Positions 1 to 9,916 of a stretch of 64,000 bases of DNA are shown in pieces; within the stretch, counting starts at the first letter, position 1, and the number at the start of each line of letters is the position of its first letter. The notes beneath the pieces are model-generated. The model had not been told where the DNA came from. It saw only the letters and a list, made by a program, of their open reading frames with translations, and did not search any database. Made by a program: the position numbers and the translations under genes. Origin of the DNA: Gardnerella vaginalis 1500E (lineage in GTDB: Bacteria > Actinomycetota > Actinomycetes > Actinomycetales > Bifidobacteriaceae); contig NZ_ADES01000014.1 in assembly GCF_000263595.1 (NCBI RefSeq), forward strand, positions 124,001-188,000, given 5' to 3'.

Positions 1-291
1 ACACGCTCCAACAAGACGCGCAACTTTAGCACGCGCTTGTTCAAACGCAACAGTCGAAAGCGCAGCCAACTCGTGCGCCCCCCTGTGAACTCCTGCATTA
101 ATTGTTTCGTAAAACTCTTTTTCGGCGTCGATTACAACTTGCGGCTTTTGCGAAGTTGCTGCAGAATCCAAGTAAATCAAGGGTTTTCCGTGCACAGTAT
201 CGTAAAGCGAAGCGCCGTGAACTGTGCGACGCAAAATCGGAAATTGTTCGCGCAAATCGCTAAATTCTCGCATAATATTTTCTTCAGTCAT
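1..291 (-). CDS. sufS: Cysteine desulfurase SufS, N-terminal part (runs off window)
   Basis: The reverse strand translates from an ATG at 289-291 into about 97 residues typical of the group II cysteine desulfurase N-terminus: FPILRRTVHG, then a first strand LIYLDSAATSQKP, then the helix with ETINAGVHRGAHELA. In this family the enzyme is PLP-dependent and takes sulfur from L-cysteine for Fe-S cluster building. The catalytic lysine and cysteine lie outside the window. The gene follows sufC by about 80 bases on the same strand, which fits the usual sufBDCS order. The family and gene context make the call firm although only a quarter of the protein is visible. Confidence 0.93.
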   Translation of the reverse strand, partial: MTEENIMREFSDLREQFPILRRTVHGASLYDTVHGKPLIYLDSAATSQKPQVVIDAEKEFYETINAGVHRGAHELAALSTVAFEQARAKVARLVGAC

Positions 292-369
292 ATTAAACCG
301 CTATTTTTTACGCTTTTACGTAATTTTTTACGAATACATAAACAGGTTAAGCTATCACCTAAGCTGCGC

Positions 370-1146
370 TTAAGCCAGTGCCGACTCGGTTGCGCCTTCC
401 GGCAAGTACTTGTCGTATCCTTCTTCTTCCAGCTCGTCCGCAAGCTCCGGACCAGCCGTCTTCACAAAGTGACCTTGCGCAAAAACGTGCACAATATCCG
501 GCTTAATATATTTGAGGATTCGCGTGTAATGCGTAACCATCATAATTCCCAAACCGGTGTTTTCTTTAGCACGATTCACGCCTTCCGATACGATTCTAAG
601 CGCGTCAACGTCAAGTCCGGAATCAGTTTCGTCCAAAATCGCAAACTTTGGCTTCAAAAGCTCTAATTGCAAAACTTCCGCACGCTTCTTTTCGCCGCCG
701 GAGAAGCCTTCGTTTACTGAACGCGACGCAAATTTTGGATCCATTCGAAGCTTTTTCATAGCCTCGCTAAGTTCTTTCACCCAGCTTCTTAAAAATGGAG
801 CTTTTCCGTCGACCTCAGTTTTTGCAGTGCGAAGGAAGTTCGTCATAGATACGCCAGGTACCTCTACTGGGTACTGCATTGCGAGGAAAAGTCCGGCTTT
901 TGCACGCTCGTCAGGAGTCATTTTCAAAATATCTTCGCCATCGAGAAGCACCTGACCGGAATCAACTTCATACTTTGGGTGCCCTGCCAAAGTGTAAGCA
1001 AGAGTAGACTTTCCAGATCCGTTAGGACCCATAATTGCGTGCGTTTCGCCAGAATTAACTGTAAGATTTACGCCTTTTAAGATTTGCTTGCGTCCTTCTT
1101 TTGTTTCTACAGAAGCGTACAAATCTTTAATTTCCAAAGTTGACAT
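370..1146 (-). CDS. sufC: Fe-S cluster assembly ATPase SufC
   Basis: The 258-residue protein is an ABC-type ATPase of normal SufC length. It shows a Walker A GPNGSGKST near residue 40, the signature FSGGEKKR near residue 150, and Walker B FAILDETDSGLD with the SufC-specific TDSGLD. In the SufBC2D scaffold it drives conformational change during Fe-S cluster assembly in the cytoplasm; it is not a membrane transporter. The gene starts 9 bases after the sufD stop, indicating co-transcription with sufB and sufD. Its end is separated by about 80 bases from sufS. Confidence 0.96.
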   Translation of the reverse strand: MSTLEIKDLYASVETKEGRKQILKGVNLTVNSGETHAIMGPNGSGKSTLAYTLAGHPKYEVDSGQVLLDGEDILKMTPDERAKAGLFLAMQYPVEVPGVSMTNFLRTAKTEVDGKAPFLRSWVKELSEAMKKLRMDPKFASRSVNEGFSGGEKKRAEVLQLELLKPKFAILDETDSGLDVDALRIVSEGVNRAKENTGLGIMMVTHYTRILKYIKPDIVHVFAQGHFVKTAGPELADELEEEGYDKYLPEGATESALA

Positions 1147-1155
1147 GATTTTCTC

Positions 1156-2427
1156 CTATTCTTCCGTTCTTGCAAGACGGCGCTCAATAGCCTTCATTAA
1201 GTGATCAACAATTTCCGGAACGCCAATTTCTTCAATCAGCTCGTTAAAGAATCCGCGCACAACAAGCTTTCTTGCCTCAATCTCACTAATTCCGCGAGAC
1301 TGCAAGTAGAAAAGCTCTTCGTCGTCAAATCTTCCGACTGAACTTGCGTGACCGGCACCAATAATATTTCCGTTTTCAATTTCCAAATTCGGCTCAGAAT
1401 CAGCGATTGCGCCAGGAGTGAGCACTAGATTACGGTTCAATTCGTACGAATCCGTGCCAGGAGCTTCCGGCTTAATAAGCGCGTTTCCAACCCAAGTCGA
1501 ATGCGCGTCCTTTCCTTCCAAAGCGCCCTTGTACACGACTCTGGACTTGCATTCCGGATAATTATGCACAACCATCGTGCGGTGCTCCACGTGCTCGCCT
1601 GGATCCACAAAATACATGCCGAGCATGTTCAAATCGCCCTGCTCGCCGCCAAAATCCTGATCCATGCGAATGCGCACAACATCTCCGCCAAGAGTAACCA
1701 TAGCGTGGCGAAGCGAAGCTCCCTCACCAACGTGAATACGCTGATTTCCAACATGCTTGCTGCCTGAATCCCACTCTTGAATAAAGGTAGTAGAAACGTG
1801 CGCATGCTTTCCGAGTATGATTTCCACGCCTTCAGCAAGTTTTGCGCAGCCGGTGTGTTCGATAATAATATCTGCGTTTGTGCGAGAATCTGCTTCGATT
1901 ACTAAGTGCAGTGCGTCAAGTGATTGCACAGCGTTTTCATTTGCGCTATTCGCGAGATTACCCTGAATTTTTAGCACGATTGGCTTTTTGATTTCGCCAG
2001 ATACGTGAAGTACGTGCGCTTGCTTCGCCGCGTTCCATGCGACTGCAGCCGCGCGATCAGACGGCTTCATATCGGTGTGAGGCGCATCGTTTTGCGGCTT
2101 TACTTGCAAACTTACGGAACCGTCGCTTCCAACGTAAGAATCATCTAAAGCGGCTCCGCCAACGCCTTCAAGCGTTACTTGGATACTATTAGAAGGCTCG
2201 AAACGCTCGAAAAATTCGGAAATTCGCTCAACTGGAGTATATCGCCAATCTTCCTGCTTACGCGTTGGAATCGCAAAATCTTCAACGTTAAACGAGCGCA
2301 CGGATTTGTCTGCGCTAGAAGGCATTGCTGCAGGAACCGCATAAGGATCATTAGGATCTGCTACAGGAATAGTAATTTCTTTTCCCGTCATTTTATTGCC
2401 TAAATTCTCTTTTAAATCTTCGCTCAT
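1156..2427 (-). CDS. sufD: Fe-S cluster assembly protein SufD
   Basis: The 423-residue protein has the beta-helix scaffold family pattern: PTRKQEDWRYTP near residue 55, then GAGHASSVGRFDDEELFYL and QSRGISEIEARKLVVRGFF close to the C-terminus. These C-terminal motifs are diagnostic for SufB/SufD; the GHASSVG histidine segment and the shorter length point to SufD. It forms the cluster-building scaffold with SufB and SufC. Its ATG overlaps the sufB stop by one base (TGATG), so translation is probably coupled to SufB. Confidence 0.95.
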   Translation of the reverse strand: MSEDLKENLGNKMTGKEITIPVADPNDPYAVPAAMPSSADKSVRSFNVEDFAIPTRKQEDWRYTPVERISEFFERFEPSNSIQVTLEGVGGAALDDSYVGSDGSVSLQVKPQNDAPHTDMKPSDRAAAVAWNAAKQAHVLHVSGEIKKPIVLKIQGNLANSANENAVQSLDALHLVIEADSRTNADIIIEHTGCAKLAEGVEIILGKHAHVSTTFIQEWDSGSKHVGNQRIHVGEGASLRHAMVTLGGDVVRIRMDQDFGGEQGDLNMLGMYFVDPGEHVEHRTMVVHNYPECKSRVVYKGALEGKDAHSTWVGNALIKPEAPGTDSYELNRNLVLTPGAIADSEPNLEIENGNIIGAGHASSVGRFDDEELFYLQSRGISEIEARKLVVRGFFNELIEEIGVPEIVDHLMKAIERRLARTEE

Positions 2428-3968
2428 CAGCCTACGGATCCTTCCATTTGCAACTCAACTAAGCGATTAAGCTCAAGCGCGTACTCCATCGGCAGCTCGC
2501 GGCTAATCGGCTCCACGAAGCCGCGCACAATCATGCCCATGGCCTCTTTTTCTTCAAGTCCGCGACTCATCAAATAGAAAAGCTGATCTTCAGAAACCTT
2601 GGAAACAGTGGCTTCGTGAGCCATTGAAACGTCGTCTTCACGCACATCAACATGCGGATAAGTATCCGACCTCGAAAAATCGTCAACAAGCAAAGCATCG
2701 CACACAACCGACGAACTCGAGCCTTTAGCACCTTTAATAATCTTCACAAGACCGCGGTAAGCAGAACGCCCGCCGCCGCGCGAAATAGACTTAGCAACAA
2801 TCGTAGAACTCGTGTGCGGAGCCAAATGAATCATCTTCGCACCAGTATCCTGATACTGTCCGCGTCCAGCAAAGCTCAAAGACATGGTTTCTGCTTTTGC
2901 GTACGGCTCGGCAAGAATACAAGCAGGATACTTCATAGTAGCCTTAGAGCCAATGTTTCCATCAACCCACTCCATTGTGCCACCTTCGCGCACGTAAGCT
3001 CGTTGAGTTACCAAGTTGTACACGTTATTTGACCAGTTTTGCACTGTTGTGTAGCGCACGCGCGCATGCTTTTCTACAACAATTTCAACGTTTGCAGCAT
3101 GAAGCGAATCCGTGGAATAAATCGGAGCTGTGCAACCTTCAACATAATGCACGTACGAGCCTTCGTCTGCAATAATCAACGTGCGCTCAAACTGACCCAT
3201 GTTCGGCGTATTAATGCGGAAGTAAGCCTGAAGCGGAATATCCACATGCACGCCTTTTGGCACGTACACGAACGAACCGCCGCTCCAAGCCGCAGTGTTA
3301 AGAGCCGCAAACTTATTGTCGTCAACCGGAATCACAGTTGCGAAATACTTTTTTACAAGCTCCGGATACTTTTGCACTGCTGTATCTGTATCAACAAAAA
3401 TCACGCCTTGAGCAGCCAAGTCTTCACGAATCGAATTGTAAATAACTTCCGACTCATACTGTGCTGCAACGCCCGAAACTAAGCGCTTTTTCTCCGCTTC
3501 CGGAATGCCGAGTCGATCGTAAGTTTTGCGAATATCTTCCGGCAAATCATCCCAAGTTTTCGCTTGATCGTGAACCGGACGCACATAATACTTAAAATCG
3601 TCGGCGTCAAAACCGCTTAAATCAACACCCCAATCCGGCATCGGCTTTTGCAAAAACGCACGGTAGCCTTGCAAACGAAGATTTAGCATCCACTCCGGCT
3701 CGTTTTTGTCTGCGGAAATTGCGCGCACAACCGACTCGTCAATACCCTTTTTTGCAGCCTCGCCTGCAGCATCCGAATCGTGCCAGCCGTAATTGTAATC
3801 GCCAAATTCAGCAACAATCTGCTCGTCTTGACGTATTTTCTCTTCGTTTACGCGAGCGCGATCTGCCACATACTGGCTCATTTCAACGTCTGCAGCTTTA
3901 TTTTTTGCTGGATTATTAGCATCATTTGCTGTAACGCTTGTATGACTAATATTGCTAGTATCGCTCAT
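2427..3968 (-). CDS. sufB: Fe-S cluster assembly scaffold SufB
   Basis: This gene encodes about 513 residues of Suf[31 protein letters not shown], and C-terminal [19 protein letters not shown]. SufB is the main scaffold on which nascent Fe-S clusters form. I chose the ATG at 3966-3968 because the reading MSDTSNISH matches a natural start and a GGAGG lies about 12 bases upstream. A further in-frame start exists at 3998. The gene heads the suf operon and follows a terminator after pyrG. A weak promoter-like pair (TTACGT, 17 bases, TATACC on the reverse strand) lies between the terminator and the gene. No SufR-type regulator gene is present in the window. Confidence 0.94.
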   Translation of the reverse strand: MSDTSNISHTSVTANDANNPAKNKAADVEMSQYVADRARVNEEKIRQDEQIVAEFGDYNYGWHDSDAAGEAAKKGIDESVVRAISADKNEPEWMLNLRLQGYRAFLQKPMPDWGVDLSGFDADDFKYYVRPVHDQAKTWDDLPEDIRKTYDRLGIPEAEKKRLVSGVAAQYESEVIYNSIREDLAAQGVIFVDTDTAVQKYPELVKKYFATVIPVDDNKFAALNTAAWSGGSFVYVPKGVHVDIPLQAYFRINTPNMGQFERTLIIADEGSYVHYVEGCTAPIYSTDSLHAANVEIVVEKHARVRYTTVQNWSNNVYNLVTQRAYVREGGTMEWVDGNIGSKATMKYPACILAEPYAKAETMSLSFAGRGQYQDTGAKMIHLAPHTSSTIVAKSISRGGGRSAYRGLVKIIKGAKGSSSSVVCDALLVDDFSRSDTYPHVDVREDDVSMAHEATVSKVSEDQLFYLMSRGLEEKEAMGMIVRGFVEPISRELPMEYALELNRLVELQMEGSVG

Positions 3969-4166
3969 ACGCTTATAGCACCTCCATGCATAACGCATTG
4001 CTACGCTCTTACCTTAGAGCGCAATCGCAAAAGCTATTCCCCAACGTTACTTTTGCATTCTGTCTAGTCTATTTCTTACCTATTCAAGGTTACCGCGTAA
4101 TGCGATTTCTTGGTATAGCTGTGTTACGAACAAAACGTAATGTTTGTCACAATCTAATAAAACAAA

Positions 4167-4210
4167 AAGCGGCAAAACTTAAGAATCCTAAGTTTTACCG
4201 CTTGTTTTTA
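4167..4210 (-). terminator. Intrinsic terminator after pyrG
   Basis: A 15-bp stem (arms at 4167-4181 and 4189-4203, one G-U pair) with a 7-base loop is followed on the reverse strand by a T-rich run. It sits just after the pyrG stop and separates the aro-pyrG block from suf. The other strand also ends in T-rich sequence. Confidence 0.8.
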
Positions 4211-4222
4211 CTTGGCTTAATA

Positions 4223-5905
4223 CTACTTATCTGCTTTGCTATTTTGTGCAGACGACTGATGTTCCAGTGCCGCCGCCACTAATCCAGCAAACAGTGGATG
4301 AGGCTTAGTTGGGCGAGACTTAAACTCTGGATGAGCCTGAGTTGCCACGTAGAATGGGTGAACTTCCTTTGGAAGCTCCACAAACTCAGTCAAATTACCG
4401 TCCGGACTTTGACCGCTAATACGCAAACCAGCTTCACGCAGGCGATCCTTATAAGCCACGTTCACTTCGTAACGGTGACGATGACGCTCGGTAACATGCG
4501 TAGTACCGTAAAGCTCGGCAACAATAGAGCCTTCCTCAAGTGTTGCAGGGTAAGAGCCGAGTCTCATTGTGTGACCCATATCTCCCTTACCAGCCACAAT
4601 ATCTTTCTGCTCTTCCATAGTTGCGATTACTGGATCTCCGCAATCCTTTTCGAACTCTGTGGAATTAGCATCCTCAAGACCGAGAACGTGGCGAGCGTAC
4701 TCAATAACCATAGATTGCAAGCCAAGGCAAAGGCCAAGCGTTGGCAAACCGTGCTCGCGAGCGTAACGGAGCGCGCCAATCTTACCTTCAATACCGCGAA
4801 TGCCGAAGCCGCCTGGAATTACCATTCCGTCCATTTGGTCAAGAGCCGCAGCAGCACCTTCCTGAGTTTCGCACTTGTCGGCAGCAACCCAGCGCACGTT
4901 TACCTTAGCCCAGTTTGCAAAACCGCCAGCCTTAATGGCCTCCGTAACGGAAAGGTACGCGTCTGGCAAATCAATATACTTGCCAACGATTGCAATGTTT
5001 AGCTCATGCTTTGGATGATGCACGCGCTCAAGCAAATCTTCCCACTCGTTCCAATCAACATCGTGGAATGGAAGCTCAAGCTCACGAACAACGTAAGCGT
5101 CCAAGCCCTCGTTGAACAAAATCTTTGGAACGTCGTAAATGCTTGGAGCATCCACGCAGTTTACAACGCCTTCGGCGTCAACGTCGCACATAAGCGAAAT
5201 CTTGTCTTTAATAGCCTGATTAAGCGGACGATCCGAACGCAAAACAAGCGCGTCTGGAGAAATACCAAGCTGGCGAAGCATCATTACAGAATGCTGAGTT
5301 GGCTTAGTTTTCAACTCGTGCGCGGCTGCAATATAAGGAACCAAAGAAACGTGCACAAACATGCAGTTTTCTGGACCTAAATCGCGGCGAACTTCGCGAG
5401 CGGCTTCCAAGAATGGCTGGGATTCAATATCTCCAACTGTGCCGCCGATTTCCGTAATAATAACGTCTACGTCATCGGAAGCCTGCGCGCGCATACGCGA
5501 CTTAATTTCACCAGTAATATGCGGAATAACCTGCACGCACTGACCCAAATATTCACCAGCGCGCTCCTTACGAAGTACAGACTGATAAATCTGACCCGTA
5601 GTAACATTCGCCTTTTGACTTAAGAAAACATCAAGGAATCGCTCGTAATGACCAATATCAAGATCTGTTTCTGCGCCATCTTCCGTAACATAGACTTCAC
5701 CATGCTGGAATGGGTTCATTGTACCCGGGTCAACATTGATATAAGGATCGAGTTTTTGTTGCAAAACGTGAAGGCCGCGGCTTCGCAAAAGTCGTCCTAA
5801 AGACGATGCAGTAAGGCCTTTTCCGAGGGACGAAACAACGCCACCAGTGACAAAAATATGCTTTGTAATATGCTCCTGAGAGTTACCATGTTTTCTTCTA
5901 ACCAT
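4223..5905 (-). CDS. pyrG: CTP synthase
   Basis: The 560-residue protein makes CTP from UTP, ATP and glutamine in the cytoplasm. The N-terminal synthetase domain has [17 protein letters not shown] and [15 protein letters not shown]. The C-terminal class I glutamine amidotransferase domain shows the nucleophile in GLCLGLQSM near residue 390 and the His/Glu pair in [10 protein letters not shown] near residue 535. Length is normal, with about 15 extra N-terminal residues ([12 protein letters not shown]). It follows aroQ by 60 bases on the same strand and ends at a clear terminator, so it is probably the last gene of the aro operon. Confidence 0.97.
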   Translation of the reverse strand: MVRRKHGNSQEHITKHIFVTGGVVSSLGKGLTASSLGRLLRSRGLHVLQQKLDPYINVDPGTMNPFQHGEVYVTEDGAETDLDIGHYERFLDVFLSQKANVTTGQIYQSVLRKERAGEYLGQCVQVIPHITGEIKSRMRAQASDDVDVIITEIGGTVGDIESQPFLEAAREVRRDLGPENCMFVHVSLVPYIAAAHELKTKPTQHSVMMLRQLGISPDALVLRSDRPLNQAIKDKISLMCDVDAEGVVNCVDAPSIYDVPKILFNEGLDAYVVRELELPFHDVDWNEWEDLLERVHHPKHELNIAIVGKYIDLPDAYLSVTEAIKAGGFANWAKVNVRWVAADKCETQEGAAAALDQMDGMVIPGGFGIRGIEGKIGALRYAREHGLPTLGLCLGLQSMVIEYARHVLGLEDANSTEFEKDCGDPVIATMEEQKDIVAGKGDMGHTMRLGSYPATLEEGSIVAELYGTTHVTERHRHRYEVNVAYKDRLREAGLRISGQSPDGNLTEFVELPKEVHPFYVATQAHPEFKSRPTKPHPLFAGLVAAALEHQSSAQNSKADK

Positions 5906-5965
5906 GGAACTCCATAGTATCTTCGAGCCTCGACTCGGGTGTTGTATTAAAAGCGACTTAAAAAG

Positions 5966-6421
5966 TTATATTAAGTGCGCAACAGCCTCAATCGCAAGCT
6001 TGTAACCGTACAATCCCATGCCAGTAATAGTGCCGGTTGCAACAGGACTAATCACGCTTATTTTGCGGAAAGAATCGCGTGCGGAAGGATTAGAAATATG
6101 CACTTCCATCAGCGGCACTCCAGCGTCTAAAACCATGTGAGCCGCATCCGCCAGCGCATAACTGTAGTGCGTAAAAGCAGCAGGATTCATAACAACAGGA
6201 GTATGCGTGTCGGCAGCTTCGTGCATCCAATGAACCATTTGCGCTTCATCATCACTTTGGCGAACTTCTACTTTTAGTCCAAGCTCCGCTCCCCACTTTT
6301 CGCAAAGCGAGCGCAAAGTTTCAAAATCTTGACTGCCATAAACGTCTGGCTGACGCACACCAAGACGGCCTAAGTTCGGACCGTTTACAACAAGAACTTT
6401 TTTCGGTTGCTGATTTTCCAT
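5966..6421 (-). CDS. aroQ: Type II 3-dehydroquinate dehydratase
   Basis: This 151-residue protein matches type II dehydroquinase: VVNGPNLGRLG at the start, NPAAFTHYSYALADA near residue 85 with the catalytic histidine region, and MEVHISNPSARDSFR near residue 110. It dehydrates 3-dehydroquinate to 3-dehydroshikimate in the shikimate pathway. It lies 19 bases downstream of aroKB, consistent with one operon. The shikimate dehydrogenase and EPSP synthase genes are not in this window. Confidence 0.95.
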   Translation of the reverse strand: MENQQPKKVLVVNGPNLGRLGVRQPDVYGSQDFETLRSLCEKWGAELGLKVEVRQSDDEAQMVHWMHEAADTHTPVVMNPAAFTHYSYALADAAHMVLDAGVPLMEVHISNPSARDSFRKISVISPVATGTITGMGLYGYKLAIEAVAHLI

Positions 6422-6440
6422 TATTGCCTCGCAAAGTTAA

Positions 6441-8108
6441 TTATTTTTTATACACGCGCTTAAAAGCTTCTTTAACTGCTTCAATAGGCGGATTGTCTAA
6501 ATGAATAGGATTAGAAATACCATCCAAAATTACGAAACGTAGCATGTTGCCGCGCGCTTTTTTGTCACGATGCATAAGATTAAGCACGCGCTCAAACGCA
6601 GCGTCAGAATCTTCTCTACTCTGCCACGAAGTTGGTAATCCAAGCGAATCTAAAAGCGAACGATGGTATGAAACGTCTTCAGCATCCAAATATCCTAAAA
6701 TTTGCGCAAGCTCGGCCGCAAAAACCATGCCAACAGCAACAGCGTTTCCGTGACGCCAACGGAAGTGTTCAATCTGCTCAATCGCATGGCCTAAAGTATG
6801 CCCGTAGTTCAAAAACTCGCGCAAACCCTGCTCTTTTAAGTCACTCGAAACGTGATACGCTTTTACTCTAACAGTGCGTTCAATAAGATTCACAATAAGC
6901 TCGTGAAGTTCGCTATTATTTTCAATCTGATCCCCATTAAATTCACGCAAAAGCTTAGCATTATTCGAGTCGCTAAGAATCTTCAAAATTTCGCCGTCTA
7001 GAATAAAACCAGATTTTGCAACCTCACCCAAGCCTTCAATAAGAATATCGTTTGGCAAAGTTGAAAGCGTAGAAGTATCTGCCAAAACGCCAGCTGGAGT
7101 GTAAAAACTTCCAACCAGATTCTTGCCAGCATCCGTATTTATACCAGTTTTTCCGCCTGTTGAAGCGTCAACCATTGCAAGAAGCGAAGTTGGGCAGTTT
7201 ACGTAACGAATTCCACGCATCCAAGTTGCAGCAACAAAGCCGGCAACATCCGTAGCAGCGCCGCCTCCTAAGCCAACAATCGCGTCGGAACGCGTAAAAC
7301 CAGCTTCACCCAGTCTAGCCCAAATTCCGCTCGCAACTTGAATAGTTTTTCCAGCTTCAGCATCCGGCACAAGTATGTCTAAAACTTCGTAGCCTGCTTG
7401 ACGCAAAATTGCGCGAGCTCTGTCACTGTGGCGCTGAACCAGCTGCGTGTGAACTAACGCCACTTTAACCGGCTTAGTTCCAAGCATTTGCGGCAAAAGT
7501 TGCATGGCTCCGTCGCCAATTCGCACATCGTACGGCTCAATCGCTTCGCCTGTAACATGCACTATGCGTTGCATAATCATGCTCCTTAACTTTTCTGCAG
7601 CCATATACGGATTTGAACCTTTTGTTGGCATGTGAATATTTGATACTGCCCTAAAAATTGGGTCTCGCTGCTCAAATAATTCCATCCAACGCTTTTTAGC
7701 GTCTTGGCCGATTAGCATAGGACGATTATTGCTCCAACCTGCGCGCTCAATAGCATCGTCTGCGCTGGTTTGCAAATACACTACGCGACCGCCAAGATTC
7801 ACGTATTCTTTTAGCACTTCCTGCGTTTCTTTGCGAACAGGAGCGCCGCCGCCAAGAGAAACAATGCCGGAATCAGTCTGATTTTCTAAAATTACGTTTC
7901 TAACTATTCTGGCTTCTATATCTCGGAAGGATTCCTGACCAAACTGCTCAAAATATTGAGTAATTGGCATATTAATTTCGCGCTCAATCATGTCGTCTGT
8001 ATCGCAAAAAGGCAGATTCATAAGATGCGCAACTTCGCGACCAACGCGCGTTTTTCCGGCGGCAGGCATGCCGATAATAACAACTAGCGGAATTTTAGTA
8101 TTGCTCAT
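6441..8108 (-). CDS. aroKB: Fused shikimate kinase / 3-dehydroquinate synthase
   Basis: The 555-residue protein joins two shikimate pathway enzymes. Residues 1-180 are shikimate kinase, with P-loop [11 protein letters not shown], the DTDDMIE segment and the [10 protein letters not shown] motif. Residues from about 190 on are the NAD-dependent 3-dehydroquinate synthase, with [11 protein letters not shown], the metal and substrate region [11 protein letters not shown], and [10 protein letters not shown]. The same fusion is known in bifidobacteria. The reactions are not consecutive: the synthase is step 2 and the kinase step 5. The start overlaps the aroC stop by 4 bases, implying translational coupling. 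Confidence 0.96.
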   Translation of the reverse strand: MSNTKIPLVVIIGMPAAGKTRVGREVAHLMNLPFCDTDDMIEREINMPITQYFEQFGQESFRDIEARIVRNVILENQTDSGIVSLGGGAPVRKETQEVLKEYVNLGGRVVYLQTSADDAIERAGWSNNRPMLIGQDAKKRWMELFEQRDPIFRAVSNIHMPTKGSNPYMAAEKLRSMIMQRIVHVTGEAIEPYDVRIGDGAMQLLPQMLGTKPVKVALVHTQLVQRHSDRARAILRQAGYEVLDILVPDAEAGKTIQVASGIWARLGEAGFTRSDAIVGLGGGAATDVAGFVAATWMRGIRYVNCPTSLLAMVDASTGGKTGINTDAGKNLVGSFYTPAGVLADTSTLSTLPNDILIEGLGEVAKSGFILDGEILKILSDSNNAKLLREFNGDQIENNSELHELIVNLIERTVRVKAYHVSSDLKEQGLREFLNYGHTLGHAIEQIEHFRWRHGNAVAVGMVFAAELAQILGYLDAEDVSYHRSLLDSLGLPTSWQSREDSDAAFERVLNLMHRDKKARGNMLRFVILDGISNPIHLDNPPIEAVKEAFKRVYKK

Positions 8109-9292
8109 TTCATATTCTCCGGCCAGGAAGTTAGGTAAGACTCTACATTCCGGCGCGTTTCTTGCAAAGAATCTCCACCAAACTTTTCCAAAGCATACTT
8201 TGCCAAAGTAAGTCTTACCATTGCTTCTGCTACTACGGAAGCCGCTGGAACAGCAGTAAAATCGGAGCGCTGGTTAATAGCTTGAGCCGGCTCTCCAGTT
8301 AGCACGTCTACAGTTTGCAAAGCGCGCGGAATAGAAGGAATTGGCTTCATTGCGGCACGCACGCGAATAATTTCGCCGTTTGACATACCGCCTTCAATAC
8401 CTCCAGCACGATTAGTTAGGCGGGTGATTTTTCCATTTTCGTCTGTTACGATTTCGTCGTGCGCGGCCGAGCCTGGGAGATCTGCTTCTGCAAAACCGTC
8501 GCCAATTTCCACGCCTTTAATTGCCTGAATTCCCATAAGCGCAGCCGCTAAAGCAGCATCCAAACGGCGATCCGACTCAACGTATGTTCCAACTCCAGCA
8601 GGCATACCGTATGCGAGTACTTCTACTACTCCGCCTAAAGTATCCGCATTCGCTTTTGCTTCGTCAATGCGAGCCATCATGCGAGATTCGGCGTCTTTAT
8701 CGAGAGTGCGAACTGGAGAAGCGTCCAAAGCCGCAACATCGTCAGGTGTTGGTAATGCTAAACTTTTGTTAGCGTAAACGCCTCCGATTCCAACAACATG
8801 CGCAACAGTGCGCACACCCAAAGCCTGCTGTAAAAACGCATCAGCAATAGCGCCCAAAGCAACGCGTGAAGCCGTTTCCCTAGCGCTCGAACGCTCCAAA
8901 ACTTCGCGAGCATCATTAAAACCATACTTGCGCATGCCAGTTAAATCCGCATGGCCCGGGCGCGGCCTAGAAAGCGGCGCATTTCGGCCAACTTTCTCAA
9001 TCTCATGATCCAAAGGATCTGCGCTCATTACTTCCGTCCACTTTGGCCACTCTGTATTCGCAATTTCTACAGCAATCGGAGAGCCAAGAGTCACTCCGTG
9101 GCGAACGCCGGTTAAAAGACGCACTTTGTCTTGTTCGAACTTCATGCGAGCGCCGCGGCCGTATCCAAGACGACGGCGCGCAAGAGCCGAAACCACATCG
9201 CTGCTAGTAATGCGCACGCCCGCAGGCAAACCTTCAATCATGGCAACTAATGCTTCACCATGCGACTCCCCTGCAGTTTGCCATCTAAGCAT
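8105..9292 (-). CDS. aroC: Chorismate synthase
   Basis: About 395 residues of chorismate synthase, which converts EPSP to chorismate using reduced FMN. Motifs include [16 protein letters not shown] at the N-terminus, the [12 protein letters not shown] segment near residue 115, [12 protein letters not shown] near residue 140, and [11 protein letters not shown] near residue 305. I chose the ATG at 9290-9292 because [13 protein letters not shown] is the canonical start and a GGAG lies about 6 bases upstream; in-frame ATG and TTG codons occur 12-18 bases earlier. The gene is followed directly by aroKB. Confidence 0.96.
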   Translation of the reverse strand: MLRWQTAGESHGEALVAMIEGLPAGVRITSSDVVSALARRRLGYGRGARMKFEQDKVRLLTGVRHGVTLGSPIAVEIANTEWPKWTEVMSADPLDHEIEKVGRNAPLSRPRPGHADLTGMRKYGFNDAREVLERSSARETASRVALGAIADAFLQQALGVRTVAHVVGIGGVYANKSLALPTPDDVAALDASPVRTLDKDAESRMMARIDEAKANADTLGGVVEVLAYGMPAGVGTYVESDRRLDAALAAALMGIQAIKGVEIGDGFAEADLPGSAAHDEIVTDENGKITRLTNRAGGIEGGMSNGEIIRVRAAMKPIPSIPRALQTVDVLTGEPAQAINQRSDFTAVPAASVVAEAMVRLTLAKYALEKFGGDSLQETRRNVESYLTSWPENMK

Positions 9293-9339
9293 GCCATTCT
9301 CCATTCTCAACTAATTTACGTGTCTAAATACTTACTCTA

Positions 9340-9846
9340 CTAACCACCAAGTATTGAGTGGGTTGTTATTGACAGCAATGCTGCGATTATGGCTGATATT
9401 GCTTCTACTGGCACGAATGGTATTGATGCGTTGGTTGGCATGCGGATTTTGCAGTAAATTTTCCATGCTAAAAGACAAAGTAGGCCAACTACTCCAACTA
9501 AAGCAAACCAGTAAATTAAGCAGTCAAAACCGAATAATACCAATGCTTGTGCGATCATTGACGCACTAGTAACATCTCCGAAGCCAACGGAATTTGTTGG
9601 AGCGAGTTTTCGCATAATCCAATAAATTACAAAAACAAATACGCAAGAAATACAGCCGAAAATAAGCACGCTAATATTTCTAAACAAAATAATCGAATAT
9701 ATAAGATTCGCAAAAGATTGAAAAAATCCTGCAATAACAATCCAAAGTCTTGGCACTATGCGACTTTTTATGTCGGTTACGCAAACTGAAATTAAACATG
9801 TAAGCGTTGGTAGCGCCGATATTATCGTAATAATTAATTGCCTCAT
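9340..9846 (-). CDS. Small A24 family prepilin peptidase-like membrane protein
   Basis: The 168-residue hydrophobic protein has the two aspartates of A24 leader peptidases: one in VTDIKSRIVPR after the first membrane segment and one in SVGFGDVTSAS near residue 95, matching the GxGD motif. About five membrane segments are visible. It lacks the N-terminal methyltransferase domain of PilD and is the size of TadV-like peptidases that mature Flp/Tad pilins. No type IV pilin or tad gene is nearby, so the substrate must lie elsewhere. It sits between mltG and aroC, probably in the same operon. The exact substrate is not deducible. Confidence 0.8.
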   Translation of the reverse strand: MRQLIITIISALPTLTCLISVCVTDIKSRIVPRLWIVIAGFFQSFANLIYSIILFRNISVLIFGCISCVFVFVIYWIMRKLAPTNSVGFGDVTSASMIAQALVLFGFDCLIYWFALVGVVGLLCLLAWKIYCKIRMPTNASIPFVPVEAISAIIAALLSITTHSILGG

Positions 9847-9916
9847 TAAAGCAAATTACGAAAACTTATACAACTTTTGCAACCTAAACGCATCCATGTG
9901 GTTAAAAGCTATATTT

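Noticed and set aside
557-955. Open frame of 132 codons on the plus strand
   Set aside because: It is antisense to sufC and has no family resemblance; the reverse strand coding is unmistakable.
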